64,000 nt of DNA from Gentiana macrophylla (GCA_026214975.1 JAOBSW010001128.1:62001-126000); one strand, 5' to 3'; shown: positions 1 through 11,439, counted from the stretch's first letter. The notes: generated by a model from the sequence alone, not told the origin. Made by a program: numbers and translations.

Positions 1-861
1 TTGCCCTCCATCACAATCGATGAGGGCTCTAACTGTAGATAAGAAAGGTCTTCCAAGAATCAGGGGGACGTTTTCATCTTTCTCTATATCTAAAACATAC
101 CAATCGACTGGAAAGGTAAATCTATCAATCTGAACCAAAACGTCTTTCAGGATCCCTGAAGCTTTCTTAGAGGATCTATCAGCGAATTGTAAACTCATAG
201 TAGTGGGTTCTAGAAGGCTTTGTAAACCGAGTTGTTTGCATACAGACATTGGCATAAGACTTATAGAGGCACCTAGATCACACAAAGAATTAGGGAAGAC
301 TAGACCTCCCATTAACACTGTAAGTACGAACTTGCCAGGGTCACCTCTTTTAATTGGTAAGTCTTCATAATTAATCATGGAACAATCCTCACCAATCAGC
401 CTCTCCATGTCTGATAATTTCTTTCTCGAAGAAACAACATCCTTAATAAATTTTGTATACTTAGGCATCTCAACCAAGACATCTGATAATGGACGATTTA
501 CCTGAGTATTTTTCAAAAGGTTTAGCACCTTTTCATACTTCTTATCTTCACTTAAAGGGATGTTGCTCTTTCTTGGTGGAAATGGAAGCTTTTTCAGATC
601 ATCCTCAGAAAATACTTTCTTTGAGGATGCACTGACAGCTTTGTCTTCTAGATCCTTCCATCGAACAGCTTTTTCAGATTTTTTTGTAGTCAGGGGATCA
701 GGCTCCTGACTTTCGCTTGCTTTTTCAGTCCTCAAGGGATCAGCCACTTGAGGATCTCCAACTTTTTCACCTCTCAGGGGATCAGCCACCGAGTTTTCTC
801 TTGCGATTGAGGGAAGTGTAGGTGCTCGGCTTCCCTCACGCCATATCAATGGCGAGGAGGG
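1..861 (-). CDS. Pol N-terminus with retropepsin (partial, M1)
   Basis: The minus frame is open from about 861 to the window edge, in a different frame from gag. It begins with a charged, repetitive linker containing several copies of a VADPLR-like unit. Then comes an Athila-type linker (LPFPPRKS, NRPLSDVLVEMPKYTKF) and an aspartic protease with the CDLGASISLMP active-site block, the LQFADRS strand and the ILGRPFL motif close to base 1. In this lineage DLG normally replaces DSG/DTG. The protease would process Gag-Pol in the virus-like particle. RT and later domains must lie outside the window. The frame opens after a TAG at 862-864, so it overlaps gag by about 16 bases. Confidence 0.85.
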
Positions 862-2594
862 CTAGTGGTTTCACGATGGGAAGGACCACTAACTTGAGTA
901 CCGCTTCTGAGGTTCATCGCACTGGCCTCTTCTTTACCGTATTGAATTGATGGCACGAGGTCAGTACATGGGCCTTTGTTCAAGTCAGCTTGAGCAACTT
1001 GACCACCCTTTGGATTCTTCTCGGTGAAACTGGGCAGCTGCCCTGGGGGTCTATAAGCTAACTGTTCAGCCAGTTGCCCAATTTGTCTCTCAAGATTTTT
1101 CATTGATCTACTTTGCTCCTCCAATTTAGCTTCAAGATTGGTAGATTGGGAGGGGCCTTGAGAGTTTTGGAAATTTGGAGAATATGGTTGGCTGGGCCGA
1201 CTTTGGACTGCAGAATTAGAATTGGCGGGCCAATTCTGATTGAACCTTTGAGTAGGATTGGAAAAATTCGAGTTTTGGTTCTGATTAAAACCAGGGTTTC
1301 TATTGAAATTTTGATTCGAATTAAAATTCGAATTAGGATTAAAACTTGAAGATGGATTAAACCCTTGGTTTTGAAAATTGTTCTGGCCGGAAAACTGATT
1401 GAACCTTTGATTGTTCTGGCCATAGAATGCATTCACTTCCGCATTCTGTCCGTTCATAGGACAGAATCTAGAAGTGTACCCCACCTCGTCACAATTCTGA
1501 CATGTGACTTGATTGTACTGTCCATAATCATGAACAGCATTCACTTGATAAGGTGCAGGGGGATTAAATTGACATTGGCCATTCATATGGCCAGTCTGAC
1601 AGCAGTTTTCGTAGTATAGAACCTGAGGGTTCTGTGGAAAAGAAGAAGTTTGATTTATCGGATTTGAAACTTGAGATGTTGCCATCTGCTTCTGCAGCAT
1701 GGCGATCAAACTTTGCATATTGACTTCCTCAACCTTAGGAGGAGGAGGTGCTTGGATTGCTTGATAAGAGGGGGCATAGTTATACTTAGCAATGTCCTCG
1801 AACAATGCCCATCCCTCTTCAGGTGTTTTCTTTAGAAATGCCTCACCAGATGAACTGTTGACCATGCCTTTTGTAAGCTCGGTCAATCCGCTAAAGAAAG
1901 TGTTGACTTGCCTCTCCAGTGGCAAGCCATGGTGGGGACACTTTCTCAGAAGAGACTTGAATCTTTTCCAACACTCGAAAAAGGATTCATTCTCTTTCTG
2001 ATAGAAAGTGAATATTTCATTTAAACACTGGGCTGTCTTTGAAGGTGGAAAGTATTGACTCATAAATTCCTTTTCAAGTTTAGACCAGGTGGTGATAGAT
2101 TCAGAGGGAAGAGAGGTGTACCACTCTTTAGCCTCTCCCTTCAGAGAAAATGGAAAAAGTTTCAGTCTGATAGCATCCTCACTTACTCCTTGGATGCGTG
2201 TAGTGCCGCATATCTCTAAGAATGTATGTAAGTGGGTATGCGGATTCTCTGAGTGATAGCCATGAAAAATTGATGCATGCTGCATCATCTGGATAAGTCC
2301 CGGCTTGAGTTCGAAAGTTTGTGCAGTAATGGCTGGTAAGACGATACCCGGGTTGACTGTGACTGCGCCAGGCATGGCGTAGTCTGCCAACGTACGTCTA
2401 TTATTAGCGGCCATTATCACAAAATCAGTGATTTCCTTTGCTAGTTGATCTTCAAGATCTTGCTCGGCTCTGTCAGCCAGAACCGCAGAACGGAAAATCC
2501 GCCTGTTTGGCCGGACTACGGTTTGCTCGGGGTCAGGGGTGTATAATAACGGTCCCTTTTGACTCCGAGTTTGCATAAACCGGACCAAAAACAA
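846..2594 (-). CDS. Gag polyprotein (Athila, M1)
   Basis: This 582-residue frame encodes the structural protein of the virus-like particle. The likely true start is the ATG at 2576 (MQTRSQKG), because MxTRS starts are usual for Athila gag and the first six residues are leader. The retrotransposon gag domain lies at roughly residues 80-240 (FELKPGLIQMMQ, LFPFSLKGEAKEWY, FFECWKRFKSLLRKCPHHG). Two degenerate zinc knuckles follow: one reads YENCCQTGHMNGQC with the first Cys lost, the other CQNCDEVGYTSRFC with Tyr in place of His. A long Asn/Phe/Gln-rich tail comes next, then a short coiled-coil-like stretch (EAKLEEQSRSMKNLERQ). The frame is intact and ends with TGA at 846, before the protease frame. 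Confidence 0.88.
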   Translation of the reverse strand: MFLVRFMQTRSQKGPLLYTPDPEQTVVRPNRRIFRSAVLADRAEQDLEDQLAKEITDFVIMAANNRRTLADYAMPGAVTVNPGIVLPAITAQTFELKPGLIQMMQHASIFHGYHSENPHTHLHTFLEICGTTRIQGVSEDAIRLKLFPFSLKGEAKEWYTSLPSESITTWSKLEKEFMSQYFPPSKTAQCLNEIFTFYQKENESFFECWKRFKSLLRKCPHHGLPLERQVNTFFSGLTELTKGMVNSSSGEAFLKKTPEEGWALFEDIAKYNYAPSYQAIQAPPPPKVEEVNMQSLIAMLQKQMATSQVSNPINQTSSFPQNPQVLYYENCCQTGHMNGQCQFNPPAPYQVNAVHDYGQYNQVTCQNCDEVGYTSRFCPMNGQNAEVNAFYGQNNQRFNQFSGQNNFQNQGFNPSSSFNPNSNFNSNQNFNRNPGFNQNQNSNFSNPTQRFNQNWPANSNSAVQSRPSQPYSPNFQNSQGPSQSTNLEAKLEEQSRSMKNLERQIGQLAEQLAYRPPGQLPSFTEKNPKGGQVAQADLNKGPCTDLVPSIQYGKEEASAMNLRSGTQVSGPSHRETTSPPRH

Positions 2595-3175
2595 GTGAAA
2601 CGAAGCCTAAAAACTAAGAAATTAAAAGCCTAAACTAAAAATTAAAAAACCTAAAGAAAAGAAAGGGGAAGAAAAAGGAAACAAAATTATTGAAGAAAAA
2701 GGGGCCAGACGGACGTCCAAGGGTTTGGACGGGCGTCCAGGTGGAATTTGGACTGGACGGGCGTTTAGTGGTCCAAACGCTCGTCTGAAAGGCAGAATAC
2801 TTGAGCGGGCGTCCAAATCTTATGGGCGCTTCGTCTAAGTGAATAAAAGCGAAATGAATTGATAAATTTCCAATGGACGGGCATCCAAGATATTGAGGGC
2901 GCCTGTTTGGTAGCGGGAAAACTAGAAACGAAGCGAAATTTGCGAGAAAGAAAAGAAGGTAAGACGAAAGGCGAGAAAAGCGAAAGAAAGACGATCCAAT
3001 TTCAAAGGAAACTACTAAGGGAAGGTCTTAAACCCTAACTAAACCCTAATTATCTACTTAGCAACTACCTAAAACAATTATCAACTAAAAACAGGAATTT
3101 AAAACGAAATAAAACCGGGAAAAACAGAAACAAACAGAAAAAAAACGAAAAACAAAAACTAGACAACCGTCCGGT
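2595..3175 (-). other. Untranslated leader of M1 with palindrome cluster
   Basis: This stretch between primer-binding site and gag has no credible gene. Between 2711 and 2890 it holds at least six imperfect palindromes, for example GGACGTCC at 2711-2718, GGACGGGCGTCC at 2727-2738 and GGACGGGCGTTT at 2755-2766, plus variants near 2774, 2805 and 2875. The remainder is purine-rich and unremarkable. Confidence 0.75.
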
Positions 3176-3193
3176 TCCCCGGCAACGGCGCCA
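3176..3193 (-). promoter_or_regulatory. Primer-binding site, tRNA-Asp (M1)
   Basis: Read on the minus strand this is TGGCGCCGTTGCCGGGGA, complementary to the 3' end of plant tRNA-Asp and the standard PBS of Athila and Tat elements. It starts six bases after the LTR end (ACA). Confidence 0.93.
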
Positions 3194-3199
3194 AAAACT

Positions 3200-4729
3200 T
3201 GTCACGGATTTTATTAACACAAAACACACAAGTAATAATCCGGTTAACCTCAAGTATATGGATCGTAGTAATAGTGGTTAATGCCGGGTCGATCTTACGG
3301 GGAACTGGCAATTGCTAACCCTAGTTTTTGTTTAACTAACTAACCTATGTCACGATTACTAAACTAAACAGATATGAAAACAGTAAATAATTCACAAGAA
3401 AGATAGCAATAACGTAAACTGGACAGAAGATCGAGATCTAAAGCCAGGAAAAGTACGGGTTGCGAACTATTAAACTTAAACTAATTATGAAATAAAAGTA
3501 ACTAGACTAGGCAATTCGAGTTTCACGGGATTAAATTCAAATTTTAACGAACAAACGAGCGATTGATCCACCTATCCTAACAAGTATCAATTCCTATCTC
3601 GATTATATTGCGTTTTCTAACCAAGTTGTGGTTTTACCTTGTCTAAAGCATGAACCCTAATTTCTTAGGTGATTCACTTATTAATCTATATCTTTCGATC
3701 TAAGATTAACGATTTTACTAATCAAAGGTGTGAACTTTAACCTAGCAATTTAACCTATTAACTCTCGTTATGATAGATTAAACAACCATTCCTTCATCAC
3801 AATGATCTAGGGTTCATAGAGATTTTCATCAACACAAAACAATCATAACATGCAAGTCTTTCGATACAATTGCAATTAAACAATATAAACAATGATAAAG
3901 GAAACAACTTTAGATAAAACTCACAATATAATCGCAGAAACGGAATCAAAACGTGTCAGATGGCTTCACAATGCTCGTTTGATAAGGCTTTAGCCTCTCA
4001 ACATCACTTGATCAACTCTAAAAGCTTGAGAAAAGTACATAAATTTGAAGGTGTTTATCTAGAAATTAAAAGCATAAAAACTGGATGAAAACTAAAGTAA
4101 AACGCAGCTGAGCCGCCCCTAGGTTTAGGGTTTTTGTAATGTATTGTAATTGTGGAGAAAATACGCTGCCTTATATAGAATTCGAAGTCGGTTCAGCAAA
4201 GTCGGCTACCGGACGCCCGTCTGGAAAGGGTGAACGCCCGTCCAGCTTGTGTAATCTTCTTCGAGTCGGGCCGAGTCATGACCAGACGCCCGTCCTACCA
4301 GCGTCCACTCCAGCATCCAAACATCCTGAATCAAAGATGTCAACCTGGACGCTCGTCCACTTCATCAGACGCCCGTCCACTGGACGGAGATTCTGGACGC
4401 CAGTCCAACATGATCGAATTCTGATCTCTTTGATCTTTATCCCATTCTTTCATTATCTCTTTTGTCATCAATTAGCTCGAACTTAATCAACTTTTGATCA
4501 TCTTTTGAGCCTCAATCATGTATCTATAACACATAAAAACATCGCAAAATGTAATATCGCTCAAATAATCATAAAACACATAAATTAACCTATTTTGCGA
4601 TTAACTCATTTAAAATATCATTTACTCAATATTTCCATTAAACACTTATTTCTTATGCATTTTAGTACAAATTCGGGGGAAAATATCATAGAATATAGCG
4701 TTATAAATCGTATAAATTCACCCTTAACA
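3200..4729 (-). repeat. 5' LTR of M1 (1530 bp)
   Basis: On the minus strand the LTR begins TGTTAAGGGTGAATTT and ends CCGTGACA, giving TGT...ACA termini. It adjoins the PBS through a short spacer. It contains a TATA box near 4170 and, at 4211-4405, about six GGACGCCCGTCC-type palindromes with variable arms (4211-4222, 4232-4243, 4284-4295, 4347-4358, 4367-4378, 4394-4405). Only this LTR copy is in the window. Confidence 0.87.
4169..4178 (-). promoter_or_regulatory. Candidate TATA box in M1 LTR
   Basis: The minus strand reads TCTATATAAGGC here, a plant-consensus TATA box inside the LTR, suitable for RNA polymerase II initiation of the genomic transcript. Confidence 0.6.
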
Positions 4730-5018
4730 ATCATCAAGATCTCCAGGCCAGACGAGCGTTTACTATGACTCAAACGCTCGTCCGGCCCCGACAGCATCAG
4801 ATTTTGACCAAGCACTATGAATACGCAGCTCATTCAGCCCCTGAATATATCCTTTCGTCTTTAGACACTTTTGGGGCGATTTTGGTGCGGTTTTAGTGTA
4901 GGTTGATCATACTTTGATCCTCTGATTCCCTAGATAACATCCTTCGATTCTAAACACTTTTTATAGCATAGGTTCACGTTTTAAGTTCCAAAGATTCGAC
5001 TTTTGGTGCAATTATTTA
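4730..5018 (+). repeat. Left LTR of element A, first surviving part
   Basis: It is homologous to 12555-12845. It carries the paired palindromes AGACGAGCGTTT and AAACGCTCGTCC near 4750-4783. The TATA box seen in the right copy (CTATAAATACG) reads CTATGAATACG here at about 4816, so this copy's core promoter is mutated. It is followed by the inserted solo LTR. Confidence 0.8.
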
Positions 5019-6709
5019 TGTTGGTCCCTTGAAAAGGCTCTGGTTAAGTTTAGAGGGGAGGTGAATACACTTAACACTTAAAACTTTGGAGTTAACAAAC
5101 TCAGCAACTTCAGCAGCCTGCTGATAACTCAGTAGTCTGCTGACTCTCAGTAGTCTGCTGACTATTGACTTTACTGAATTTGTTGCAGCGGAATATATTT
5201 AAATTAAGCCTTATTACTTGTTGTTAAAATATGATACCATTTATTAGATATTCAGTAGTGTATGTGTGTGATTCAGTTGCCAGTTCAGTAGATTGATGTG
5301 CTAGATATACTATATGCAGAATATAAATGGAGAAAGTAAGTAGGCAATTTTTATAGTGGTTCAAGGTGGTGTAATCCTGTCAGTCCACTCTTCTACTGTG
5401 ATGTTGGAGGTAATTCACTAGAGATTCTTGAGATAGAAGTTACAAAAATCCCTAAGTTGCTTGTCCTTCACCAATAACTATGGCTTCACAAACTGAACAC
5501 TTGGAACATGTAGGATTGCTGCTCCAAAGTCTTCCACTGGTCCTTGAAGGGTAGGATTGCCTCTTCACCAGCTCCACCACAAACAACAGTCCTTGACACT
5601 CAAAGATGCTTCACTGTCTTCGGTAAATTTCTTATAAAAGAAAGTTTGAATCAAGTAAGTGATTCAGCTTTCAGCAGCTTGATCAGGATGATATGATCAG
5701 CAGCTTGAGGTCTTCTAGTGTGTAAACTTGATGTAGCTTGATAGTAGATTACACTTGAAAAAGTTTACTGGATCAGTAGCTTTAAGTTCGGTAGGATCAG
5801 CAGGGTGTTTAATAGATTGAAATCTGATAGCTCAAGATAGATCCTTAATTTTCATCACTTGTATCTGATTTAGGAGTCCTCTATTTATAGGTAGGAATCT
5901 TTGTGACTTATGTTTGAAATTCAAACATAGCCGTTTCAGAATTGTCCGTTTCTTGACTTGCATTACGTCCTGTTCATAATCGACCTTTGTCGAATGCTTT
6001 TTGTGCTTTTGATCATCCACCCTTTGACTTGTATCCATTGTATAAGGCTCTGTTTCTTTCCAACGTCCCTTTAATCTTAACCATTGATTTGTTTGATCAA
6101 ATCAGGGGTTGTTATATGTCCTTATCCTTGTATTCTTCCAATGTAACCTTTAAATAATTCGAGATATATATCAGCAGGTTCCTGTGGGTATTAGTCTACT
6201 GAAATACATATCAGTCAGCTGTTCCAAAGTTGCTGTGTTTATAAAAACACTTCAGCTGACTTCTCTTGTATCTAACTTTTTATTATTAAGTTAGATTACA
6301 CCATTTTAATCATAACCAAGTTCCAATTACCATTTAACTTGTGGAACTTAGACCTTGTACACAAGGTATATGTAATCAGTTTAGGTCATCATAGACTTCC
6401 CTAAATTCCGATTCCATATCCTTGACTTTAAATACTAAGTTTGATCCTTTAGCCTTCAATAACTGAGTTTGAGCCCTCAGCCTTCAGTCTTCAGCAGGTT
6501 CCTAAACTAGTCTACTGACACAGGTACCCTACTGACCTAGACAGGTCTGCTGATGAAGGTCAGATGACCTTTTACGGTGCTTGTTTGATCAAACCTATAC
6601 AAAGATCAAACTCTAATAAGCCTATACATTTGATCTAGACATCTTTTTGCCTTTGCTCTATAACAGCTAGTCTGGCACTCATCACTAAAACTTAAAAACA
6701 AGTCCAACA
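5019..6709 (-). repeat. Copia solo LTR, SIRE/Maximus-like (1691 bp)
   Basis: The segment starts TGTTGGTCCC and ends AGTCCAACA, a TGTTGG/CCAACA inverted-repeat pair typical of copia LTRs. It is flanked by ATTTA (5014-5018) and ATTTC (6710-6714), four of five bases identical, consistent with a target duplication. Removing it rejoins the element A LTR. There is no internal region, so it is a solo LTR left by LTR-LTR recombination. The motif GTGTATTCACCTCCCCTCT near the left end, read on the minus strand, resembles the 3' end of SIRE-type LTRs, hence the strand. It contains many CAGCAG/CTGCTG-like stretches and no gene. Confidence 0.72.
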
Positions 6710-7555
6710 ATTTCTTCAATACTTTCTGGATCAGATTTTTAGCAATTTATATGGTAATGACTTTGTTTTATTTTATTCTTTCTAGCATGTTTTCCTTTCT
6801 TATTTAGTTTATCAGTATGATCATGAGTAGCTAATTGCAAGTGTAGTCGAATTATGTGAAAGCGAGCGAAAAAACTAAGGGGGATGAGATTGGGAGTTGT
6901 GTAGTGCGTAATTGAATGTTTAAATGATTAATCCACGTCCTAAACTTATTATAACATCTTTGAATTAGATTGATCACCTAGTTCACTGTCACACACATCG
7001 AACTCATAGATGCATTTTGCGGTGAGATGTGGGATAAGGGGTTTTAGGATCGTTGCGTAGATTCGGCCTAGTTGTTAGGTCCGTTTCCAATACAGAGGTT
7101 TGTCATTGTTGTTCGAGCAGCTCTAAAGCTTAATCATGTTAGGATAATCAGTTTTCTAAAGGGAGAGTCGGTTAGCTTAACATAGGGTGGTTAGATCGAG
7201 TTGTTCAGTCTAATCGCTAGAATTAGGAGTTGGCACCCGTGGATGTCGTTAAACTACATTGGATAGGTAGGTCGGTTAAGACACGCTCCCTGTTAAGTCC
7301 TTCCTAAAGGGTAAAAATAGCTCGTGGGATCATAGTTCGGGTATACCTTTTAGTATCTAGAAGTAAAACTCGTTAGTATAATCTTTATTTCTGCATTAGT
7401 ATAATATCTTCCACCATTATTTTGACCTGAACTAAATTATACGTCAGCTTTGGTTTTTAGACATTACTCCCTGTGGATTCGACCTTGTGACCATAATACT
7501 CCCGTTGACCCAATACTCTGTCGGTGAAAGTTAGCGGTTAAGTATTTTGCTAGCA
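6710..7555 (+). repeat. Left LTR of element A, second part
   Basis: This continues the LTR after the solo-LTR insertion and ends TTTTGCTAGCA just before the PBS. It aligns closely to 13881-14637 and less closely to 12915-13668. The tail contains CCCTGTGGATTCGACC, a block common to U5 regions of Athila LTRs. Confidence 0.85.
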
Positions 7556-7562
7556 AGAATTT

Positions 7563-7580
7563 TAGCGCCGTTGCCGGGGA
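7563..7580 (+). promoter_or_regulatory. Primer-binding site, tRNA-Asp (element A)
   Basis: TAGCGCCGTTGCCGGGGA matches the tRNA-Asp PBS with one change, TAG for TGG at the start. It lies seven bases after the LTR end. Confidence 0.9.
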
Positions 7581-7668
7581 GTAACGTTTAATATCTTTTA
7601 AGTTGACCGAAAGCTTGGGCTTAGGTCATTTTTATTATGTTTTCTTGTTGTTTCCTATTTTACAGTGA

Positions 7669-10114
7669 ATGACCCGAAGCTCCAAAGAACCTCTTATCGA
7701 ACCGATTGAAGAAATTGAAGCGTTTGCGCACATCACAGAAACAGTCAGCGCCGAGGAGAGATCCTGATTGCTAGTCCGAACCCTTTTTTTGAAGAAGAAG
7801 GGGTAGTAGAAAGATCACTCTCAGATTCCTCTGACGAAATGGACGATATAACAACTCGTAGAGAGGGCAAAGATCCCATCGATGAACATAATGCACAAGG
7901 GCAAGCCTCAAACACTACTCGTGGTAATGCGACACTGCAGTTACAAACTCCACCGAGGAACCCTCATGACAAACAGTTAAGGAGGGATGATACAGTGTTA
8001 CAACAGTTTTTTACCCCACAGTTTAATCAAAGAACAGGGATTAGATAGAACAGGGGAGGACAGAATGCCCAGAACTTTGGGCTAGAATTCGACCAAGATA
8101 CTGTAAACCGATTACTGTAGATGCTAAGAGATCAGGGAAACCAACAGGTGTTCCAAAACCTATATAATCAGCAACCACCTATGCAGCAGTTTAATCAACA
8201 GCAGAACTATCAGCCACAGAGAGCTCAGAAGGGACAGGGACCAAGAGTTTGTCGAGACTACGTCACAACACCTCAGGAAGTCACGGGAACAACCCAATTA
8301 GAGTGCCCCTATCAATGCCAACAACATGGACATAAAGCAAAACATCTTGAACATGTTGGGGGAACATGCCTTATTCCACGGGAAGTCAACTGAGAAACCG
8401 AACAGCTTTCTGGATCATTTCCTATAGATATGTGGGACAATGAAGTATAATGGGGTAAGTGATGAGGCGATAAAGTTGATAGTTTTCCCGTTTGCACTTA
8501 GAGGAGCTGCTAAAGATTGGTACAATTCATTACCTAATGATTCGTTGCATACATGGGCGGATGTAGTTCGAGTGTTTCTGGGGAAGTACTTTCCTCCAGC
8601 GAAGATTCTGGACTTTAAAGAAGAAATCTATTCGTTTGATGGTCTCGAAGGAGACATATGAGAGATTTAGGGGTCTACTGAAGAGATGCCCTCCACACGG
8701 TTTTTCCACTATTGAGCAAGTGATTATACTATTCAGGGCCTTAGAGCCAGTGGATCAGAATAAACTGAACGCCTCAAATGGCGGAGATATTATGAATCTA
8801 ACTTCAGAACAAGCTATGAGACAGATTGAAAATGCGGCAGATGGAGAAGGACAATGGGGGTCTAGTAGGAAGAAGAAGAAAGCTCCAATGGAAAGTGTGA
8901 AGCCGTTGAAAGAAGAACTTGATAGAGAGTCTTCCATGCATGACAAGATGCAAGAAATGGTACTGAAGATGGACCAAATGGAGTTGGAGAGAAAGAAGTC
9001 ACGGCAATGCCAACTTTGTGGAGGTGGACACTCAGCAATGGAGTGTACATCATCAAAAAAGTTCACTTACCCACAGCAGTTGGTACCTAACCAAGCACAA
9101 CAACAGTTCAGGAATCAATGATCAGCAGAAGATGAATGTGTATGCAATGAGGCAGATGAATACAAATCAGCAGGATTATGGTCAGCAACAGTGGAATCAG
9201 AATTTCGACAATCAGCAAGGGCCGACAATGGAGTATGGTATGGGTGATGATTCACAGCAATATGATGTGAGCTGTGTTGGACAAGGTAGTGGGGGACAGT
9301 GGAATCAGAGTCAGCAAGGTCAAGGTTGGAATCAGGGGCAGAACCAGAACTGGAACCGATCAATAATCAAAGCCAAGGTTTTAAACAAAACCAAAGCTCA
9401 TACAACCGACCTTATGACCAAAACCCCCAGAATCAGAATTCCTACCAGAATCAGAACCAAGGTAACTTCCAGAATAACCAGAATCAGCAACCTCAATCAC
9501 AAGGCCAACAGCAACAGCAAAGTCAGAATTGGGGTCAGAATCAAGGATGAAATCAAAATCAAGGCCACCAGAATAATCAGAATCAGCAACCAAGCCAGCC
9601 TCCGAGAAACAATAATTCTGGCACCTATCAGCATCCGAATGCTCACCTCCACCATAACAATCAGCAATCGAACAATTCTGGTGCTCAGAAGATGCCCACT
9701 GAGATACTCCTGGAGAGATTAGATAAGAGTGTGTCTGAGTTGAACAAGAATGTTGTGGAGCAAAAGGTAGCCACTCATTCCGCTATCCGGAACTTAGAAA
9801 CCCAAGTGGGTCAGATCATGAATACATTGAAGAAAAATTTGAGTGGTGGCCTCCCAAGCAATACTGAACAGAATCTGAGGGAAGTGAATGCAGTATTTAC
9901 TAGAAGTAGAAGAGATTTGGGGGTTGATTGGTCAAAGAAAGATAAGGTGACCGAAGCAGAGAATTATCTGAATGAAGAAGATGAGGCTGAGGATTTGGAA
10001 AGAGGCTGGGTCGAAACTGAGTTAGAGGCAATGAGAAGAGAGTTCGCAGCAGTCAAAAGAGATCTAGCAATTGCAAAGAAAGAGAGAGAGATGGAAATGG
10101 AGAAAGAGCTATAG
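7669..10114 (+). pseudogene. gag of element A, frameshifted
   Basis: Translation probably began at the ATG at 7669 (MTRSSKEPLIEPIEE) but a TGA stops it at 7765. Gag then continues in pieces: a Gln-rich N-terminal part (7839-8393), the core at 8440-8661 (VFPFALRGAAKDWYNSLP, FLGKYFPPAKI), the continuation at 8636-9121 (YERFRGLLKRCPPHGFS) and an Athila-type zinc knuckle CQLCGGGHSAMEC at about 9007-9045. A very Asn/Gln-rich stretch follows (9130-9680), spread over two frames. The last piece, 9692-10114, carries a coiled-coil-like segment and LSGGLPSNTEQN, which normally marks the end of gag in this lineage. At least four frameshifts separate the parts. Confidence 0.82.
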
Positions 10115-10159
10115 GCTCAGAGAAAGAAGGCAGAGTCAGCAAAGAAGCGGGATTTCATA

Positions 10160-10543
10160 GTGATAGATATTAAAGAGGAAGAGTCGAGCACCCCTGCCAG
10201 GAAAGAAGCCACAGCCGTACCATCACGGCCAAAAGCTCAAGGTAAGAATGATTTTATGCCTCATCCCCCTCCTGATTTTGATGAGAGTATGCTGCCTTAT
10301 CCACCTAAAGGTCCTAAGAAGAACTCTCTCACTGATAGTCAACATAAGTTCCTAGACATTCTTAGGAAGGTAGAGATTAACGTTCCTTTGCTAGAGGTGG
10401 TCGCGAGTGTACCGGCGTACTATAAGTGTTTGAAAGGGGCGTTATCGAGTCGGGAGAAAATGAATCAAGTAGTAAAGTTGAGGGAGGAGTGTTCGGCAGT
10501 GTATGATAGTAAGATAACCCCGAAAAATGAGAGATCGCGGTAG
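10160..10543 (+). pseudogene. Gag-protease linker of element A
   Basis: This 127-residue open stretch contains MLPYPPKGPKKNSLTDSQHK followed by a helical FLDILRKVEINVPLLEVV segment, the Athila linker that precedes the protease. Its end overlaps the protease frame by 17 bases, indicating a frameshift between them. A TAG at 10112 separates it from gag. It has no known enzymatic role. Confidence 0.75.
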
Positions 10544-11102
10544 TTTTACCATCCCTATCACCATAGGGAATACTGTGATCGAGAATGTCTTATGCGATCT
10601 AGGAGCTTCTGTGAGCCTGATGCCCAGAGCCTTATATGAGAAGTTAGGGTTGGGAGAACTAGAGCCCACGGGAATGACCCTTCAAATGGCTGATAGGTCA
10701 GTGAGGACACCTATGGGGGTAGCGGAAGATGTCCTGGTGCAAGTCGGTAAGTTTCTATTCCCAGTAGATTTTGTGATCCTCGACATGGAAATGGACTCTA
10801 GAACATCTGTCTTGCTCGGTCGGCCCTTTTTGACCACGAACGATGCTCACATTGGGGTAAAGGAAGGAGATATTTCATTTGCCGTGGGAGGCGAGAGAGA
10901 GAAACTGAATGTTTACAAGGACAAGGGTCGTAAAGTTACACATGATGAATGCTTGTATGCCGAGTCTATATTTTCTTGTGTTGTGGCTCGTACTAACATG
11001 CAGGAAAGCAAGATTCCAATGAAAGGGAAGGTGGTGAGTTCACATGATGTCGTCGATGAGAGAAAGATCGAGACAGAGAATGAATCGGGATCGCCCGTCT
11101 AA
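10527..11102 (+). CDS. Retropepsin of element A
   Basis: This 191-residue frame is an Athila-type aspartic protease. It shows RGSFTIPITIGNTVI at the N-terminus, the active-site block CDLGASVSLMP at about residues 26-36, the flap strand LQMADRSV, and LLGRPFL at about residues 96-102, followed by a non-conserved tail. It would mature Gag. No RT follows: after the TAA at 11100 the sequence is non-coding, so the element ends its coding capacity here. Confidence 0.85.
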   Translation: MRDRGSFTIPITIGNTVIENVLCDLGASVSLMPRALYEKLGLGELEPTGMTLQMADRSVRTPMGVAEDVLVQVGKFLFPVDFVILDMEMDSRTSVLLGRPFLTTNDAHIGVKEGDISFAVGGEREKLNVYKDKGRKVTHDECLYAESIFSCVVARTNMQESKIPMKGKVVSSHDVVDERKIETENESGSPV

Positions 11103-11439
11103 CCGTTGATCCCAATGATGGGGGACATGCATGTTGATAAGAAAGATGTTGCAGGATGGCCCGAGGCAGCATCACGAGCGAAACGAGGTATGCCGTTCAT
11201 TAGCTCTACTATGTTGATGTTTGTACTTGGTATATCTGTGAGCATTCTTAAACTGATGAGTACGGAATTTGACTGAGTTTGAAGCCGGCTTAGGTGCTCA
11301 ACCCAGCCGCTTCGGCGGTTGCCATGACAGGTTGACATCTACATAGTCGGATTAGAGCTCGGGACTAGGCTCCGTATTTCAATTTCTTAGTTTAGATTTT
11401 TGTATATAGAATAGAATACGATATTAGATTGATAGCTTG
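11103..11439 (+). other. Post-protease spacer of element A
   Basis: I see no gene here. It contains AACCCAGCCGCTTCGGCGG near 11300, a small GC-rich hairpin, and is otherwise unique. RT and integrase would be expected at this point in a full-length relative. Confidence 0.5.

Larger units (their letters stand above)
1..4729 (-). mobile_element. Athila-type Ty3/gypsy element M1, 5' half
   Basis: In minus-strand order the window holds a 5' LTR, a tRNA-Asp primer-binding site, an untranslated leader, gag and the start of pol with a retropepsin domain; the rest lies left of base 1. The gag core and the DLGAS-type protease place it in the Athila lineage. Its outer LTR edge at 4729 abuts ATCATCAAGATC, a sequence also found uninterrupted at about 12555, so M1 inserted into element A. 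Target duplication is predicted to be near ATCAT but the other side is outside the window. Confidence 0.88.

Noticed and set aside
3176..3193. tRNA-Asp-like sequence, also at 7563, 11892 and 36075
   Set aside because: Only the 3' 18 bases match, each just inside an LTR; these are primer-binding sites, not tRNA genes.
9381..9593. Ser/Asp/Gly-rich minus-strand frames opposite the gag Gln/Asn stretch
   Set aside because: They are shadows of the low-complexity gag region on the other strand.
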